A stretch of 64,000 bases of DNA from Bacilli bacterium (GTDB lineage Bacteria > Bacillota_I > Bacilli_A > RF39 > UBA660). The DNA is taken from contig JAFUBO010000006.1 in the NCBI GenBank assembly GCA_017460175.1, forward strand, positions 1 to 64,000. The letters run 5' to 3'. Of the stretch, positions 36,103 to 45,781 are shown piece after piece. The position numbers and the translations under genes were made by a program. Under the pieces are notes generated by a model. It was not told the origin of the DNA, made no database searches, and saw only the letters and a program-made list of their open reading frames with translations. Numbering within the stretch: the first letter of the stretch is position 1; each line of letters opens with the position of its first letter.

Positions 36103-37095
36103 TCATTTTTGTTGTGCTTGAACAGCGGTTATTGCAACAACGCCAACAATTTCATCTACACTAGAACCTCTAGATAAATCATTTACAGGATTAGCCATAC
36201 CTTGCGTAATAGGCCCGTATGCCTTAGCATGAGCAAATCTCTCCACTAACTTATAACCTATATTACCTGCTTCTATATTAGGAAAAATTAAGACATTAGC
36301 GTGACCGGCAACATCACTATTTGGAGCTTTTCTCTTAGCTATCTCAGGTACAATAGCTGTATCTAACTGTAATTCTCCATCAATTCTATATTTACTATAT
36401 TTTTCTTTAGCTATTTTTGTAGCTTCAATTACTTTTTCAACATATTCTCCCTTAGCGCTCCCTTTAGTAGAATATGAAAGCATTGCAACAATAGGATCAT
36501 CTCCCACTAAAAATTTAAAACTTGTAGCACTCATACCTGCAATTTCTGCAAGCATCCTACTGTCAGGATATTCAATAATACCACAATCAGAAAATACTAA
36601 TATACCATTGTATCCGAACGCTGGATCTAAAGTTTCCATTACAAAAAATGATGATACAAAATCGTAATTATTATCATTCTTAATAATTTGTAATGCCGGT
36701 ACTAAAGTATCTTTGGTAGTATGACAAGCACCTGATACAATACCATCAGCAATGCCTTTTTTTACTAACATACATGCAAAATACATATAATCATTATGTA
36801 TTAATTCACGAGCTTTATCATAAGTCATACCTTTGTTTTTACGAAGTTCAACTAAATCATTGATTAACTCTTCAGTACGATAATATGTATTTGGATCTAT
36901 TATAGTAGCTTTAATTATATTATATTTGTAAGAATTATTAATATCCTCTTTATTACCAATAATAATAAGATTACAGATATCTTCATCCAATATAATAGCA
37001 GCAGCCTTCATTACTCTTTCATCCATAGCTTCTGTTAATACAATAGTTTTTTTATCACTTTTAGCTCTTATCTTAATTTTATTAATAAAATCCAT
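36103..37095 (-). CDS. pta: Phosphate acetyltransferase
   Basis: Interconverts acetyl-CoA and acetyl phosphate. The 330-aa protein has the short PTA form with KTIVLTEAMDERVMKAAA, GIVSGACHTT (the substrate-site Ser), MLSYSTKGSAKGEYV, and the C-terminal VLIFPNIEAGNIGYKL and GPITQGMANPVNDLSRG. With acetate kinase (not seen here) it would make ATP from acetyl-CoA in fermentation. Confidence 0.94.
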   Translation of the reverse strand: MDFINKIKIRAKSDKKTIVLTEAMDERVMKAAAIILDEDICNLIIIGNKEDINNSYKYNIIKATIIDPNTYYRTEELINDLVELRKNKGMTYDKARELIHNDYMYFACMLVKKGIADGIVSGACHTTKDTLVPALQIIKNDNNYDFVSSFFVMETLDPAFGYNGILVFSDCGIIEYPDSRMLAEIAGMSATSFKFLVGDDPIVAMLSYSTKGSAKGEYVEKVIEATKIAKEKYSKYRIDGELQLDTAIVPEIAKRKAPNSDVAGHANVLIFPNIEAGNIGYKLVERFAHAKAYGPITQGMANPVNDLSRGSSVDEIVGVVAITAVQAQQK

Positions 37096-37103
37096 AACAT
37101 CAC

Positions 37104-37634
37104 CTAATCTTTATTTAATATCTCAAATATCTCCCTTTTTTCATTATTATAAAAATCCATCTTTTTATATCTCTTAAATAAAGCAATTATATTAGAAGGA
37201 AATGATACGACTAATTTATTAAATTCTACTACAGTATCATTATAAAACTTGATAGCTCCAATTATATCTTCTTCAGTATTATTTAATTCATCAAGTATTT
37301 TAACTAAAGCATCACTCTTATATAATTTCTCATGTTCATCCAAAGCTTTAAAAAGCTCATTATATATCTTTTTAAGCATAGAATTAACTTCAATATTTGG
37401 TGCATCTACTGGTATTTTATCTAAATCTTCCATAAACTCTTTAGTCTTTAAAGCTTTTTTTATAATAGGTCTAGTCCTATCTAATAATTCTATTTTTTTC
37501 TTTAAATAAAGTTCAATATCCTCATTAGCCTTGTCTATTTTAATATTTACTAATTCATACTTGTTGTTAAATATAACAAATATAAATGATAAAAATGATA
37601 TAATAACAATAATACCTATAATTATCTCTATCAT
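37104..37634 (-). CDS. LemA family protein
   Basis: The 176-aa protein has one N-terminal TM helix (about 3-24) and a helical bundle ending in the LemA-like block YNDTVVEFNKLVVSFPSNIIALFKRYKKMDF. LemA proteins have no settled biochemical function. A TPM-domain gene three genes away is a known LemA associate. It lies 8 bp upstream of pta on the same strand. Confidence 0.75.
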   Translation of the reverse strand: MIEIIIGIIVIISFLSFIFVIFNNKYELVNIKIDKANEDIELYLKKKIELLDRTRPIIKKALKTKEFMEDLDKIPVDAPNIEVNSMLKKIYNELFKALDEHEKLYKSDALVKILDELNNTEEDIIGAIKFYNDTVVEFNKLVVSFPSNIIALFKRYKKMDFYNNEKREIFEILNKD

Positions 37635-37706
37635 AATATTACCTCCATACTATTAAAATTATAACAAAAACCTTTTAAAGGTACAAGGTTAATATATAAT
37701 AAAATA

Positions 37707-37736
37707 AAAGAAAAGAAGAAAAAATTTCTTCTTTTT
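37707..37736 (-). terminator. Terminator after the class A PBP gene
   Basis: On the minus strand AAAGAAGAAA pairs with TTTCTTCTTT, then a T-rich tail. Confidence 0.75.
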
Positions 37737-39681
37737 AATTACTACTTATTTCATCAAATGTAGGGTCTGTTTCTTTAGGTTCAGTTCCTTTTAAAAAATA
37801 AACAAGCTTAGTATTTTTTGATTGATCACTACTAGGTTTACCAGATATAGGTTCTACTAATTCACCCACAATATTTTTAGGTTTCTCGTACCATCCATCC
37901 TCTTCTTTTACATCTTTTTCAATTTCTTCTATAGTCTTATACCAAATATTTTGCGCATATTTATAATCTTTTGTTGTTAATTCTTTATTATCATCATGTC
38001 CTACCCAAACTGCACATAAAACATTTTTATTAAATCCAATATTCCAATTATCTGTATTAGTAGTACCACTTTTTAAAGCATATTTATGTCTTAATTTAGA
38101 AGACAAAGAAATAGCTGTAGGATAATTATAATCTATATATAAAGGATCATATGTTGAAGTTAATAAATTATTTAATATAAACACTAAACTAGGATTTAAT
38201 ACTAATTCTTTTTCTTCATTAGCTTTATATAAAACATTGCCTTTTCCATCTTCAACTTTTTTTATAAAATGAGGATTAACTTTATATCCTAAATTAGCAA
38301 AAGCAGAGTAACCACTAGCCATATTTAAAATATTTATTTCATTAGTACCCAAAGGAAGAGATGGAATACTTTCTAATTTTTCAGTAATTCCTACACGTCT
38401 AGCAACATTAATTAAAGCATCATATCCTAAAAACATATGAGTTTTAACTGCATATATGTTTTCAGAATAAGCAATGGCTGTAGCCATAGAAATAGGCTTG
38501 TTTCCATATTTATTATTATAATTAATAGGAGAATATGTTTTATTATCTTCAATTGGAAAAGTTGTTTGTTCTGATAAAAACTCACTAGATGCAGTAAAAC
38601 CGTTTTCAAGTGCTGCATAATACAAATAAGGTTTCATTGTAGAACCTACTTGTCTAGAAGAAGATATAACTCTGTTATATGATGATTTATTATAATCTCT
38701 TCCCCCAACAATAGCTAATACACCACCTGTATTAGGATCCATTACTACTGAAGAAGTTTCAAGAGAATCATTATCTTCAAATACTTCTTTAACATTCTTT
38801 TCTAATATTTTTTGTGAATTATAATCCATAGTAGTATATATTTTTAATCCATTAACATCACTATAATTATTAGGAATTGTACTTATATTTTTTAACTCAT
38901 TCATTACAGCATCTTGAAAAAAATTAATACTAGATAAATCTTCATCTTCATTATAACCAATTATATTTAATTTTTCATTATATGCATCTTCTTTTTCTTT
39001 TTCACTAATAACATTATTATTTACTAAATTATCAAGTATAAATAATTGTCTTTGCTTAGTAGTATCTAAATTACTAATAGGGTCATATTTACTGGGAGCT
39101 TTAGGAATAGCAGTAAGTAAAGTTGCTTCCGCAAGATCTAAATCTTTTGCAGATTTACCAAAATAAAACTTAGAAGCATTTTCAATTCCATATTTACCAT
39201 GTCCGTAATTAATAGTATTTAAATATCCCTCCAGTATTTCATCCTTACTATAGTTAGCCTCAATTCTTAATGTATACCACATTTCATCCCATTTTCTTTT
39301 CCAAGTTTTATCAAAATCTAAAAATAAGTTTTTTGCATATTGTTGAGTGATAGTAGAAGCACCTTGATCCATACTTTTATTTTTAAAATTAGTTATCATA
39401 GCTTTTCCAATTCTTAAAAAGTCAAAACCAAAATGTTGATAAAAATGCTTATCTTCCGTATAAATAGTACTATTTATTAGATATTTACTTATATCATTTA
39501 ATTCTACCCATTCCTTCTTTTCACTCCCTTTAAAATATATATTATTATCTTTATCATATAAAGTAATATTATTAGCACTATTAATAATTATTTTAGGAGA
39601 TAATTTAACATATAATAAAACACCAACTAAAGAAATAATAAATAAAATAATAAATATTTTTAATAACTTAGTAAATTTCAT
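37735..39681 (-). CDS. Class A penicillin-binding protein (bifunctional transglycosylase/transpeptidase)
   Basis: Polymerises and cross-links peptidoglycan outside the membrane. The 648-aa protein has one N-terminal TM helix (about 8-27), a GT51 domain with TEDKHFYQHFGFD (catalytic Glu) and GASTITQQYAKNLFL, and a transpeptidase domain with the active-site Ser in STMK, the SEN motif in YSENIYAV and KSGTTN near the end. It resembles PBP1a/2c. Start at 39681 follows GGGAGGGG; an upstream reading of 20 extra residues is not supported by a ribosome site. Confidence 0.92.
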   Translation of the reverse strand: MKFTKLLKIFIILFIISLVGVLLYVKLSPKIIINSANNITLYDKDNNIYFKGSEKKEWVELNDISKYLINSTIYTEDKHFYQHFGFDFLRIGKAMITNFKNKSMDQGASTITQQYAKNLFLDFDKTWKRKWDEMWYTLRIEANYSKDEILEGYLNTINYGHGKYGIENASKFYFGKSAKDLDLAEATLLTAIPKAPSKYDPISNLDTTKQRQLFILDNLVNNNVISEKEKEDAYNEKLNIIGYNEDEDLSSINFFQDAVMNELKNISTIPNNYSDVNGLKIYTTMDYNSQKILEKNVKEVFEDNDSLETSSVVMDPNTGGVLAIVGGRDYNKSSYNRVISSSRQVGSTMKPYLYYAALENGFTASSEFLSEQTTFPIEDNKTYSPINYNNKYGNKPISMATAIAYSENIYAVKTHMFLGYDALINVARRVGITEKLESIPSLPLGTNEINILNMASGYSAFANLGYKVNPHFIKKVEDGKGNVLYKANEEKELVLNPSLVFILNNLLTSTYDPLYIDYNYPTAISLSSKLRHKYALKSGTTNTDNWNIGFNKNVLCAVWVGHDDNKELTTKDYKYAQNIWYKTIEEIEKDVKEEDGWYEKPKNIVGELVEPISGKPSSDQSKNTKLVYFLKGTEPKETDPTFDEISSN

Positions 39682-39746
39682 AAGACCCCTCCCACTATTA
39701 GTATTAAAAATAAAAGAAAAATTATGTATTAAAAAAAACAATATTG

Positions 39747-39755
39747 TGTTATAAT
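39747..39755 (+). promoter_or_regulatory. Extended -10 promoter of the ywiB-argS operon
   Basis: TGT-TATAAT (TATAAT 39750-39755) in the divergent gap between the PBP gene and the DUF1934 gene. Confidence 0.6.
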
Positions 39756-39784
39756 CATTACAGTATTTTTAAGTGGGTGAAGTT

Positions 39785-40108
39785 ATGCCTAAAATTAAAG
39801 TAAGTATAGATAATGTAGAAAGTATTGTAGATTATAGTATCGACTCTGAAGTAATTAATTATAAAGAATATGATAATACTGTTGTTTTTTATGATTTAAA
39901 AAATAATATACTAATAAGAGATAATGAAGATATACATATGATATATGATTTTAATAATAAAAAAGGTAATATTCATATTAAAGAAATGGATAGAGAATTA
40001 GAAATAAGTATAGATAATATAGAAATAGAAAGAATTAAAAATAATATAAGAATTAATTATTCTATTGAAAATAGCGATTTTATGTATGAATTGGAGGTAT
40101 TGGAATGA
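39785..40108 (+). CDS. DUF1934 family protein (YwiB-like)
   Basis: The 107-aa protein consists of short beta strands (calycin-like pattern, KIKVSIDNVESIVDYSIDSE and repeated strand-turn units). The family lies directly before argS in many Bacilli, as here with an ATGA overlap. Function unknown. Start at 39785 follows GGGTGAAG. Identification rests on position plus the beta pattern. Confidence 0.7.
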   Translation: MPKIKVSIDNVESIVDYSIDSEVINYKEYDNTVVFYDLKNNILIRDNEDIHMIYDFNNKKGNIHIKEMDRELEISIDNIEIERIKNNIRINYSIENSDFMYELEVLE

Positions 40109-41850
40109 GTATTTTAAAAGAATTAGAAAAAGATTTAAAAACTATAATAAAAAATGCAGGGTATGAAGAAGAGTCTATCGCATTAGAACCATCTAATAGA
40201 AGAGATTTAGGAGAATACCAATTAAATGATGCAATGCAGTTAGTTAAAATTTACCATAAAAATCCAAAAGAAATAGCAGAAGACATTGTAAAAGAATTAC
40301 AAAAAGATAACAGATTTACTGATATTAATATTGCGGGACCTGGATTTATAAATTTTAGTCTAAGTAATGAATATACATACGAAATTTTAAATAAAATAAA
40401 CTTAGATATCTATTCTAATATTGATAAAAAAGAAAAAAAGAAAATAATTATTGATTATGGTGGAGCTAATGTTTCAAAAGCATTACATGTAGGACATTTA
40501 AGAAGTGCCAACATTGGAGAAGCTCTAAAAAGATTAGCTATTTTACTAGGGTATGATGCTTTAGGAGATGCCCATTTAGGTGATTTTGGAAGACCATTAG
40601 GATTAGTAATAAAAGAAATAAAAGAAGAATATCCTAATCTTCCATACTTTGATCCTAATTATGAAGGAGATTATAGTGAAATAGAATTACCAATTACTAA
40701 TGAAGATTTAGAAAGAATTTATCCACTTGCTTCAAATAAATCAAAAGAAGATGAAGAATACTTAGAAGATGCTAGAGACATAACTATGAAATTCCAATCT
40801 AAAGAAAAAGGTTACTATGAGTTATGGAAGAAAATAGTAGATATATCAAAAGCAGATATTAAAAATACATATGATTCATTAAATACAAACTTTGAAATTT
40901 GGAATGGTGAATCAGATGAAATGGAATTTTTTGATGAATTATATAAAATATGTGATGAACAAGGACTTATCACAGATAGTGAAGGAGCTAAAGTAATAGA
41001 AGTAGAGAAAAGTGATGATAATTCACCAATGCCACCATTAATGATGGTTAAATCAAATGGAACAATGTCATATGATTCTACAGATTTAGCTGCTATCTTA
41101 GAAAGAAAAGTAAACTTCAATCCAGATGAAATGTGGTATGTAGTAGATGGAAGACAATCTCTTCACTTTGAACAAGTATTTCGTGCTGCAAGATTAGCAA
41201 AAATAGTAGATGATAATGTATCATTAGAACACATCGGTTTTGGAACAATGAATGGAAAAGATGGAAAACCATTTAAAACTAGAGATGGTGGAGTCATGTC
41301 TCTTAAAAATTTAATAGAATTAGTAAATAATGAAACATATAAAAGAATAACCAATGAAAGTATTTCTCAAGAAGAAAAGAAAGAAATATCTAAAGAAGTA
41401 GGGTTGGCTGCTCTAAAATATGCCGATTTATTACCATATAGGGGTACAGATTACATATTTGAAATAGAAAAATTTGCTGATTTAGAAGGAAAAACAGGTC
41501 CATACTTACTTTATTCAACAATAAGAATGAAATCACTTTTAAATAAAGCAAAATATACAGAAGGTATAGTTACTAAGTTAAAAGGAAATTCTGAAAAAGA
41601 TATAGCTTTAACATTATTAGAATTACCTAATGTATTAGACAGATCATTAAACACTAAAACACTAAATGAAATCGCAGAATATTTATATAAACTAACAGCT
41701 TTATATAATAAATTCTATGCTGATAATAAAGTATTAGTAGAATCTGATGAAGAATTAAGAAATAGTTGGTTAACTTTAACTAATGTAGTTTATAAAGTAA
41801 ATTTACTACTTTTAGATACCTTAGGAATAAAAGTACCTAATAAAATGTAA
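40105..41850 (+). CDS. argS: Arginyl-tRNA synthetase
   Basis: Class I synthetase charging tRNA-Arg. The 581-aa protein has an N-terminal additional domain (1-100), the HIGH motif as HVGH in VSKALHVGHLRSANIGEAL (about residue 129), a KMSK-equivalent loop FKTRDGGVMSL and a C-terminal DALR anticodon-binding domain with AEYLYKLTALYNKFYADNKV. Length fits the Bacillus-type enzyme. Confidence 0.95.
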   Translation: MSILKELEKDLKTIIKNAGYEEESIALEPSNRRDLGEYQLNDAMQLVKIYHKNPKEIAEDIVKELQKDNRFTDINIAGPGFINFSLSNEYTYEILNKINLDIYSNIDKKEKKKIIIDYGGANVSKALHVGHLRSANIGEALKRLAILLGYDALGDAHLGDFGRPLGLVIKEIKEEYPNLPYFDPNYEGDYSEIELPITNEDLERIYPLASNKSKEDEEYLEDARDITMKFQSKEKGYYELWKKIVDISKADIKNTYDSLNTNFEIWNGESDEMEFFDELYKICDEQGLITDSEGAKVIEVEKSDDNSPMPPLMMVKSNGTMSYDSTDLAAILERKVNFNPDEMWYVVDGRQSLHFEQVFRAARLAKIVDDNVSLEHIGFGTMNGKDGKPFKTRDGGVMSLKNLIELVNNETYKRITNESISQEEKKEISKEVGLAALKYADLLPYRGTDYIFEIEKFADLEGKTGPYLLYSTIRMKSLLNKAKYTEGIVTKLKGNSEKDIALTLLELPNVLDRSLNTKTLNEIAEYLYKLTALYNKFYADNKVLVESDEELRNSWLTLTNVVYKVNLLLLDTLGIKVPNKM

Positions 41851-41959
41851 AAAAGTATTGCTAATATAAGATATATATGTTATAAAATTATTGGTAATTT
41901 TTTATACCACACAAAAAAAGTATTTAAACATATAATGTTTTGATATAGGAGGTCTGCTT

Positions 41960-42403
41960 ATGAGCATCAAATCAATGAAAAAAGAAGAATTAGAATTAAT
42001 GTCTAATAAAGATATAGCTTATATGATTATGGAAGAATCAAAAAGAAAGCTAAATACAGCCGATTTATTTAAAAAAATAATAAAACTTTTAGATTTACCT
42101 GAAAGTACATTTGAAAAGAAAATCGCAGATTTTTATACAGCTCTTTCTACTGATAAAAGATTTATCTTATTAGATAATGGTAAATGGGATTTAAGAAGTA
42201 ATCATACATCAGATAAAGTTTTAAAAGTATCAGATGAAGAAGATGATGAAGAAACAGATGAAGAAGATGAAAATGATGATATAGACGAAATAGAAGAAGA
42301 CAATTTTGATGATACAGATGATACTGATTATGACGATGATACTAATGAAGAATTAAAAGATTTAGTAGTAATTGATGAAGATGAATTAGAACTAGAAGAA
42401 TAA
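41960..42403 (+). CDS. rpoE: DNA-directed RNA polymerase delta subunit
   Basis: Firmicutes-specific polymerase subunit that speeds recycling. The 147-aa protein has a folded HARE-HTH domain (about 1-90, MKKEELELMSNKDIAYMIMEE through FILLDNGKWDLR) and a disordered tail made almost entirely of Asp and Glu (about 95-147), which is the hallmark of delta. Not the sigma-E factor. Own ribosome site TAGGAGG and a terminator downstream. Confidence 0.93.
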   Translation: MSIKSMKKEELELMSNKDIAYMIMEESKRKLNTADLFKKIIKLLDLPESTFEKKIADFYTALSTDKRFILLDNGKWDLRSNHTSDKVLKVSDEEDDEETDEEDENDDIDEIEEDNFDDTDDTDYDDDTNEELKDLVVIDEDELELEE

Positions 42404-42415
42404 TCTAGTTTTTTT
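42390..42415 (+). terminator. Terminator after rpoE
   Basis: AACTAGA pairs with TCTAGTT across the stop, then T-run. Confidence 0.85.
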
Positions 42416-42463
42416 CATAATAAAATGATATAATAAGTCTATTCAAGAAAGAAGGTTTAAAAT

Positions 42464-43531
42464 ATGATAGAAAGATTAGAAGCAACTTTAGAAAAATATA
42501 ATAATTTAGAAAAAGAATTAACTAAACCTGAAGTATTAAGTGATATTAAATTAACTAGACAATATTCAAAAGAAATGTCTGATTTAGAAGATATAGTTAA
42601 TTGTTATAAAAAGTATAAAAAAATACTAACTGGTATTGAAGATGCTAAAGAAATGATGAAAGACTCAGAACTTGGGGAAATGGCTAAAGAAGAATTAAAA
42701 GAACTAGAAGAAGAAAAAACTAAGTTAGACTCTGAATTAGAAGTATTATTAATACCAAAGGATCCTAATGATTCTAAGAATGTTATTATGGAAATAAGAG
42801 GAGCTGCAGGTGGAGATGAAGCTAATATCTTCGCAGGAGACTTATTTAGAATGTACACAAGATACGCTGAGAAACAAGGGTTCTCATATGAAGTATTTAA
42901 CTCAGTAGAAGGTACTGCAGGTGGGTTTGCTCAGATAGAATTTATTATTAAAGGAAAAGGTGCTTACTCATTATTAAAATATGAATCAGGATCACATAGA
43001 GTACAAAGAGTACCTGTAACTGAATCAAATGGACGTCTTCAAACATCTACCGCTACAGTACTTGTAATGCCAGAAGCAGACGATGATGTAGAAATAGAAA
43101 TAAATCCAAATGATCTAAGAATCGATATTTATCGATCAAGTGGTTGTGGTGGACAAGGAGTTAATACAACAGACTCTGCAGTTAGAATTACTCATTTACC
43201 TACAGGATTAGTAGTAACTTGTCAAAATGAAAGAAGTCAAATTCAAAATAAAGAACAAGCAATGAAAGTATTAAAATCACGTCTTTATGAACTACAAGAA
43301 CAAGAAAGATTAGAAAAAGAAGGTAATGAAAGACGTAGTAAGATTGGTACAGGAGATAGAGCAGAAAAAATAAGAACTTATAACTATCCACAAAATAGAG
43401 TAACTGATCATAGAATTGGATTTACTACTAACAATTTAGATAGAATAATGGATGGTGCCTTAGATGATGTTATTAATGCCTTAATTCAAGAAGATCAAAA
43501 ACGAAAACTTCAAGGTGAAACAAATGAATAA
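42464..43531 (+). CDS. prfA: Peptide chain release factor 1
   Basis: Recognises UAA and UAG. The 355-aa protein has the catalytic GGQ in SSGCGGQGVNTTDSA and the RF1 codon-recognition tripeptide as PVT in HRVQRVPVTESNGRLQTS, a minor variant of PAT. Length is normal. It overlaps the following zinc-ribbon gene and prmC, which methylates the GGQ glutamine, follows: a functional cluster. Confidence 0.95.
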   Translation: MIERLEATLEKYNNLEKELTKPEVLSDIKLTRQYSKEMSDLEDIVNCYKKYKKILTGIEDAKEMMKDSELGEMAKEELKELEEEKTKLDSELEVLLIPKDPNDSKNVIMEIRGAAGGDEANIFAGDLFRMYTRYAEKQGFSYEVFNSVEGTAGGFAQIEFIIKGKGAYSLLKYESGSHRVQRVPVTESNGRLQTSTATVLVMPEADDDVEIEINPNDLRIDIYRSSGCGGQGVNTTDSAVRITHLPTGLVVTCQNERSQIQNKEQAMKVLKSRLYELQEQERLEKEGNERRSKIGTGDRAEKIRTYNYPQNRVTDHRIGFTTNNLDRIMDGALDDVINALIQEDQKRKLQGETNE

Positions 43532-43775
43532 AAAAGTAACTCCAACATCATTGATATGTCCAGAATGTGGTAACATTTCTAAAATATGGAGAAGCACCAA
43601 TAAACAAAAAGAAATGTATCACAAAAAGAAATTATATTGTGTAATATGTAAGAAAGAAATTAATCATATTGAATTAAAAGATATAGATTTCTTTATAGCA
43701 GGATTAAAATTTAAAGAAGAATTAACAGAAGAAGAAATAAAAATAAAAACTTTAATAAAAAAAAGAGGTGAATAG
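43524..43775 (+). CDS. Small zinc-ribbon protein, function unknown
   Basis: An 83-aa protein with ICPECGNISKIWR, then YCVICKKEIN: two CxxC knuckles spaced about 30 residues, followed by a charged helical tail. It overlaps prfA (ATG within the stop region) and its stop falls just before the prmC ATG, so it is translated with both. It could be a ribosome- or release-factor-associated protein, but that is only context. Confidence 0.7.
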   Translation: MNKKVTPTSLICPECGNISKIWRSTNKQKEMYHKKKLYCVICKKEINHIELKDIDFFIAGLKFKEELTEEEIKIKTLIKKRGE

Positions 43776-43776
43776 T

Positions 43777-44601
43777 ATGACTATTGAAGAATTACTAGTA
43801 TTTGGTAAAAGTCATTGTCATTCAGATCACGCTAAAATTCTACTTGCAGAACTTTTAAATAAAAATCCTTTAGAACTATTAACTTGTCTACAAGAACAAG
43901 TTCCAATCGATAAAGTAGAATTATATAAAAAAGAAGTAATTGCCTTAGAAGAAGGAACTCCTCTTCAATATGTGATTGGATCTGTTAATTTTTATGGTAA
44001 TAAGTTCTATGTAGATAAAAGATGCTTAATACCCAGATTTGAAACAGAAGAATTAGTTGAGAATACTATTAATTATATTAATAAATATTTTGATGAACCT
44101 GTGGATATAATAGATCTAGGTACAGGATCAGGAGTAATTGGATTAACCTTAGAAAAAAAAGTTTCCACAAAATCTGTGGATTTAATAGATATTTCTAAAG
44201 ATACTTTAGAAGTTACTAAAATAAATAAAAATAATTTAAACAGTAATGCTAATATAATTGAAAGTAATTTTTTTGATAACATCAATAAAAAATATGAAGT
44301 TATTATAAGCAATCCACCATACATAAAAGAAGCAGAAGAAATAGAAGAAATAGTAAAAAACAATGAACCTCATTTAGCATTATATGCAGGAAAAGATGGT
44401 TTAGATTGCTACAACAAAATATTAAAAGATATATCCAATCATATGAAAGATAAATGTTTAATAGCCTTTGAAATAGGCTATCACCAAGCAAACGACATCA
44501 TTAATTTAATTAATAAATATTTAAATAATGTAAGAATAGAAGTAAAAAAAGATTTATCTGGCAAAGATAGAATGTTGTTTATTTTTAAGAATTTAGAATA
44601 A
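43777..44601 (+). CDS. prmC: Release factor glutamine methyltransferase PrmC (HemK)
   Basis: Methylates the Gln of the GGQ motif in RF1 and RF2. The 274-aa protein has an N-terminal helical domain, LIPRFETEELVE, SAM motif IIDLGTGSGVIGLTL and the catalytic NPPY in ISNPPYIKEAEE. Start at 43777 follows AGAGGTGAA. Adjacent to its substrate gene prfA. Confidence 0.95.
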   Translation: MTIEELLVFGKSHCHSDHAKILLAELLNKNPLELLTCLQEQVPIDKVELYKKEVIALEEGTPLQYVIGSVNFYGNKFYVDKRCLIPRFETEELVENTINYINKYFDEPVDIIDLGTGSGVIGLTLEKKVSTKSVDLIDISKDTLEVTKINKNNLNSNANIIESNFFDNINKKYEVIISNPPYIKEAEEIEEIVKNNEPHLALYAGKDGLDCYNKILKDISNHMKDKCLIAFEIGYHQANDIINLINKYLNNVRIEVKKDLSGKDRMLFIFKNLE

Positions 44602-44615
44602 AAAAAGAAAAAAAA

Positions 44616-44646
44616 TCTCACTATTATTATGAAAGTGAGGTTTTTT
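44616..44646 (+). terminator. Terminator/RBS-sequestering hairpin before spoIIR
   Basis: CTCACT (44617-44622) pairs with AGTGAG (44634-44639), followed by T6. The 3' arm GTGAGG is also the only ribosome site for the gene starting at 44648, so the hairpin both terminates upstream transcription and could hide that site in read-through RNA. Confidence 0.7.
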
Positions 44647-44647
44647 A

Positions 44648-45154
44648 ATGAAAAAAACTATTATTATACTAACTATATTCATATTAGTATTATCATTAAA
44701 TAAACATGAAAAATATAGAATACCAAAAGAATCCATTAGATTTAGAGTGGTTGCTAATACAAATGATGCAAATGACCAAAAAATAAAAAGAAAAGTAGTT
44801 AAAAATCTAAAAACAAATTTGTTAAAAACAAATAAATTTAAAAATATAGAAGAAACAAGAAATTATATGAAAAATGAATTACCTGAATTCACAAATATTG
44901 TGGAAAAAACATTAAAAGATAACAATTATGATAAAAATTTCCACATAAACTATGGAAAAAACTATTTTCCACAAAAAACATATGAAAATGAACTATACCC
45001 TCAAGGTGAATACGAATCACTTGTAGTAACATTAGGAGATGGAGAAGGAGATAACTTCTGGTGTGTATTATTTCCTCCATTATGTTTTAATGAAACAAAA
45101 GATTATCATTATAAATCATTAATAAAAGAAATAATTAATAAGATATTTGAATAA
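44648..45154 (+). CDS. spoIIR: Stage II sporulation protein R (SpoIIR)
   Basis: Secreted forespore signal that activates the SpoIIGA protease and hence sigma-E in the mother cell. The 168-aa protein has an N-terminal signal helix, the block IRFRVVANTNDANDQKIKRKV (about 30-50), and the C-terminal signature NYFPQKTYENELYPQGEYESL then GDNFWCVLFPPLCF. Length is a little shorter than in Bacillus (about 220). A sporulation-specific gene here argues that the organism sporulates or recently did. The ribosome site is inside the terminator hairpin. Confidence 0.88.
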   Translation: MKKTIIILTIFILVLSLNKHEKYRIPKESIRFRVVANTNDANDQKIKRKVVKNLKTNLLKTNKFKNIEETRNYMKNELPEFTNIVEKTLKDNNYDKNFHINYGKNYFPQKTYENELYPQGEYESLVVTLGDGEGDNFWCVLFPPLCFNETKDYHYKSLIKEIINKIFE

Positions 45155-45172
45155 AATATATAAGGTGATAAA

Positions 45173-45700
45173 ATGAATAGCCTTATATATTTTTTTGTAG
45201 GTATAGGACTTAGTATGGATGCCTTTTCCTTATCTCTTTCCATAGGAACAACATCCCCAAGTAAAAAGAACATAATAAAAACTTCTATAATAGTAGGCAT
45301 ATTTCATTTTATTATGCCACTATTAGGATATTTTATAGGAAATATCTTTAAATATAAAATAATTGGAATAAATATTCTTACTTTTTTAATATTTATTATA
45401 TTAGCATTTGAAATGTATAAAAACAAAGACGAAGAAAACAAATCTATTTTAAACAATTTAACAATTCTTTTAATAGCACTTAGTGTAAGTATAGATTCAC
45501 TTACAGTAGGAATAGCCTTTGGATTAAATAGTGAATTTATTATTATCTCTAGTATAATATTTTCACTCACAAGTTCGTTTTTTACATATATAGGATTTAA
45601 TTTAGGCAAAGATTTAGAATACAAATATAAAAATAAAGCTACATATTTAGGAATAATACTTCTCATAATAGTAGCATTAAAATACCTGTTAAACGTCTAA
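45173..45700 (+). CDS. mntP: Manganese efflux pump, MntP family
   Basis: The 175-aa membrane protein has six hydrophobic segments and the duplicated MntP motif: GLSMDAFSLSLSIG (about residue 12) and SVSIDSLTVGIAFGL (about residue 104), each with the conserved Asp in TM. It exports Mn2+. No yybP-ykoY riboswitch is visible in the short upstream gap, which it shares with spoIIR. Confidence 0.85.
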   Translation: MNSLIYFFVGIGLSMDAFSLSLSIGTTSPSKKNIIKTSIIVGIFHFIMPLLGYFIGNIFKYKIIGINILTFLIFIILAFEMYKNKDEENKSILNNLTILLIALSVSIDSLTVGIAFGLNSEFIIISSIIFSLTSSFFTYIGFNLGKDLEYKYKNKATYLGIILLIIVALKYLLNV

Positions 45701-45735
45701 TTTATGACAAATATCAATGATTTATCATGATTTAA

Positions 45736-45764
45736 TTGACAAAAAAAAATTAATTTCTTATGAT
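45736..45764 (+). promoter_or_regulatory. Promoter of fba
   Basis: TTGACA (45736-45741), 17 bases, TATGAT (45759-45764). Confidence 0.8.
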
Positions 45765-45781
45765 TAAGTTGGGTGAAAAGA

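Noticed and set aside
45104-45180. yybP-ykoY manganese riboswitch before mntP
   Set aside because: The gap upstream of mntP is only 18 bp, far too short for the riboswitch.
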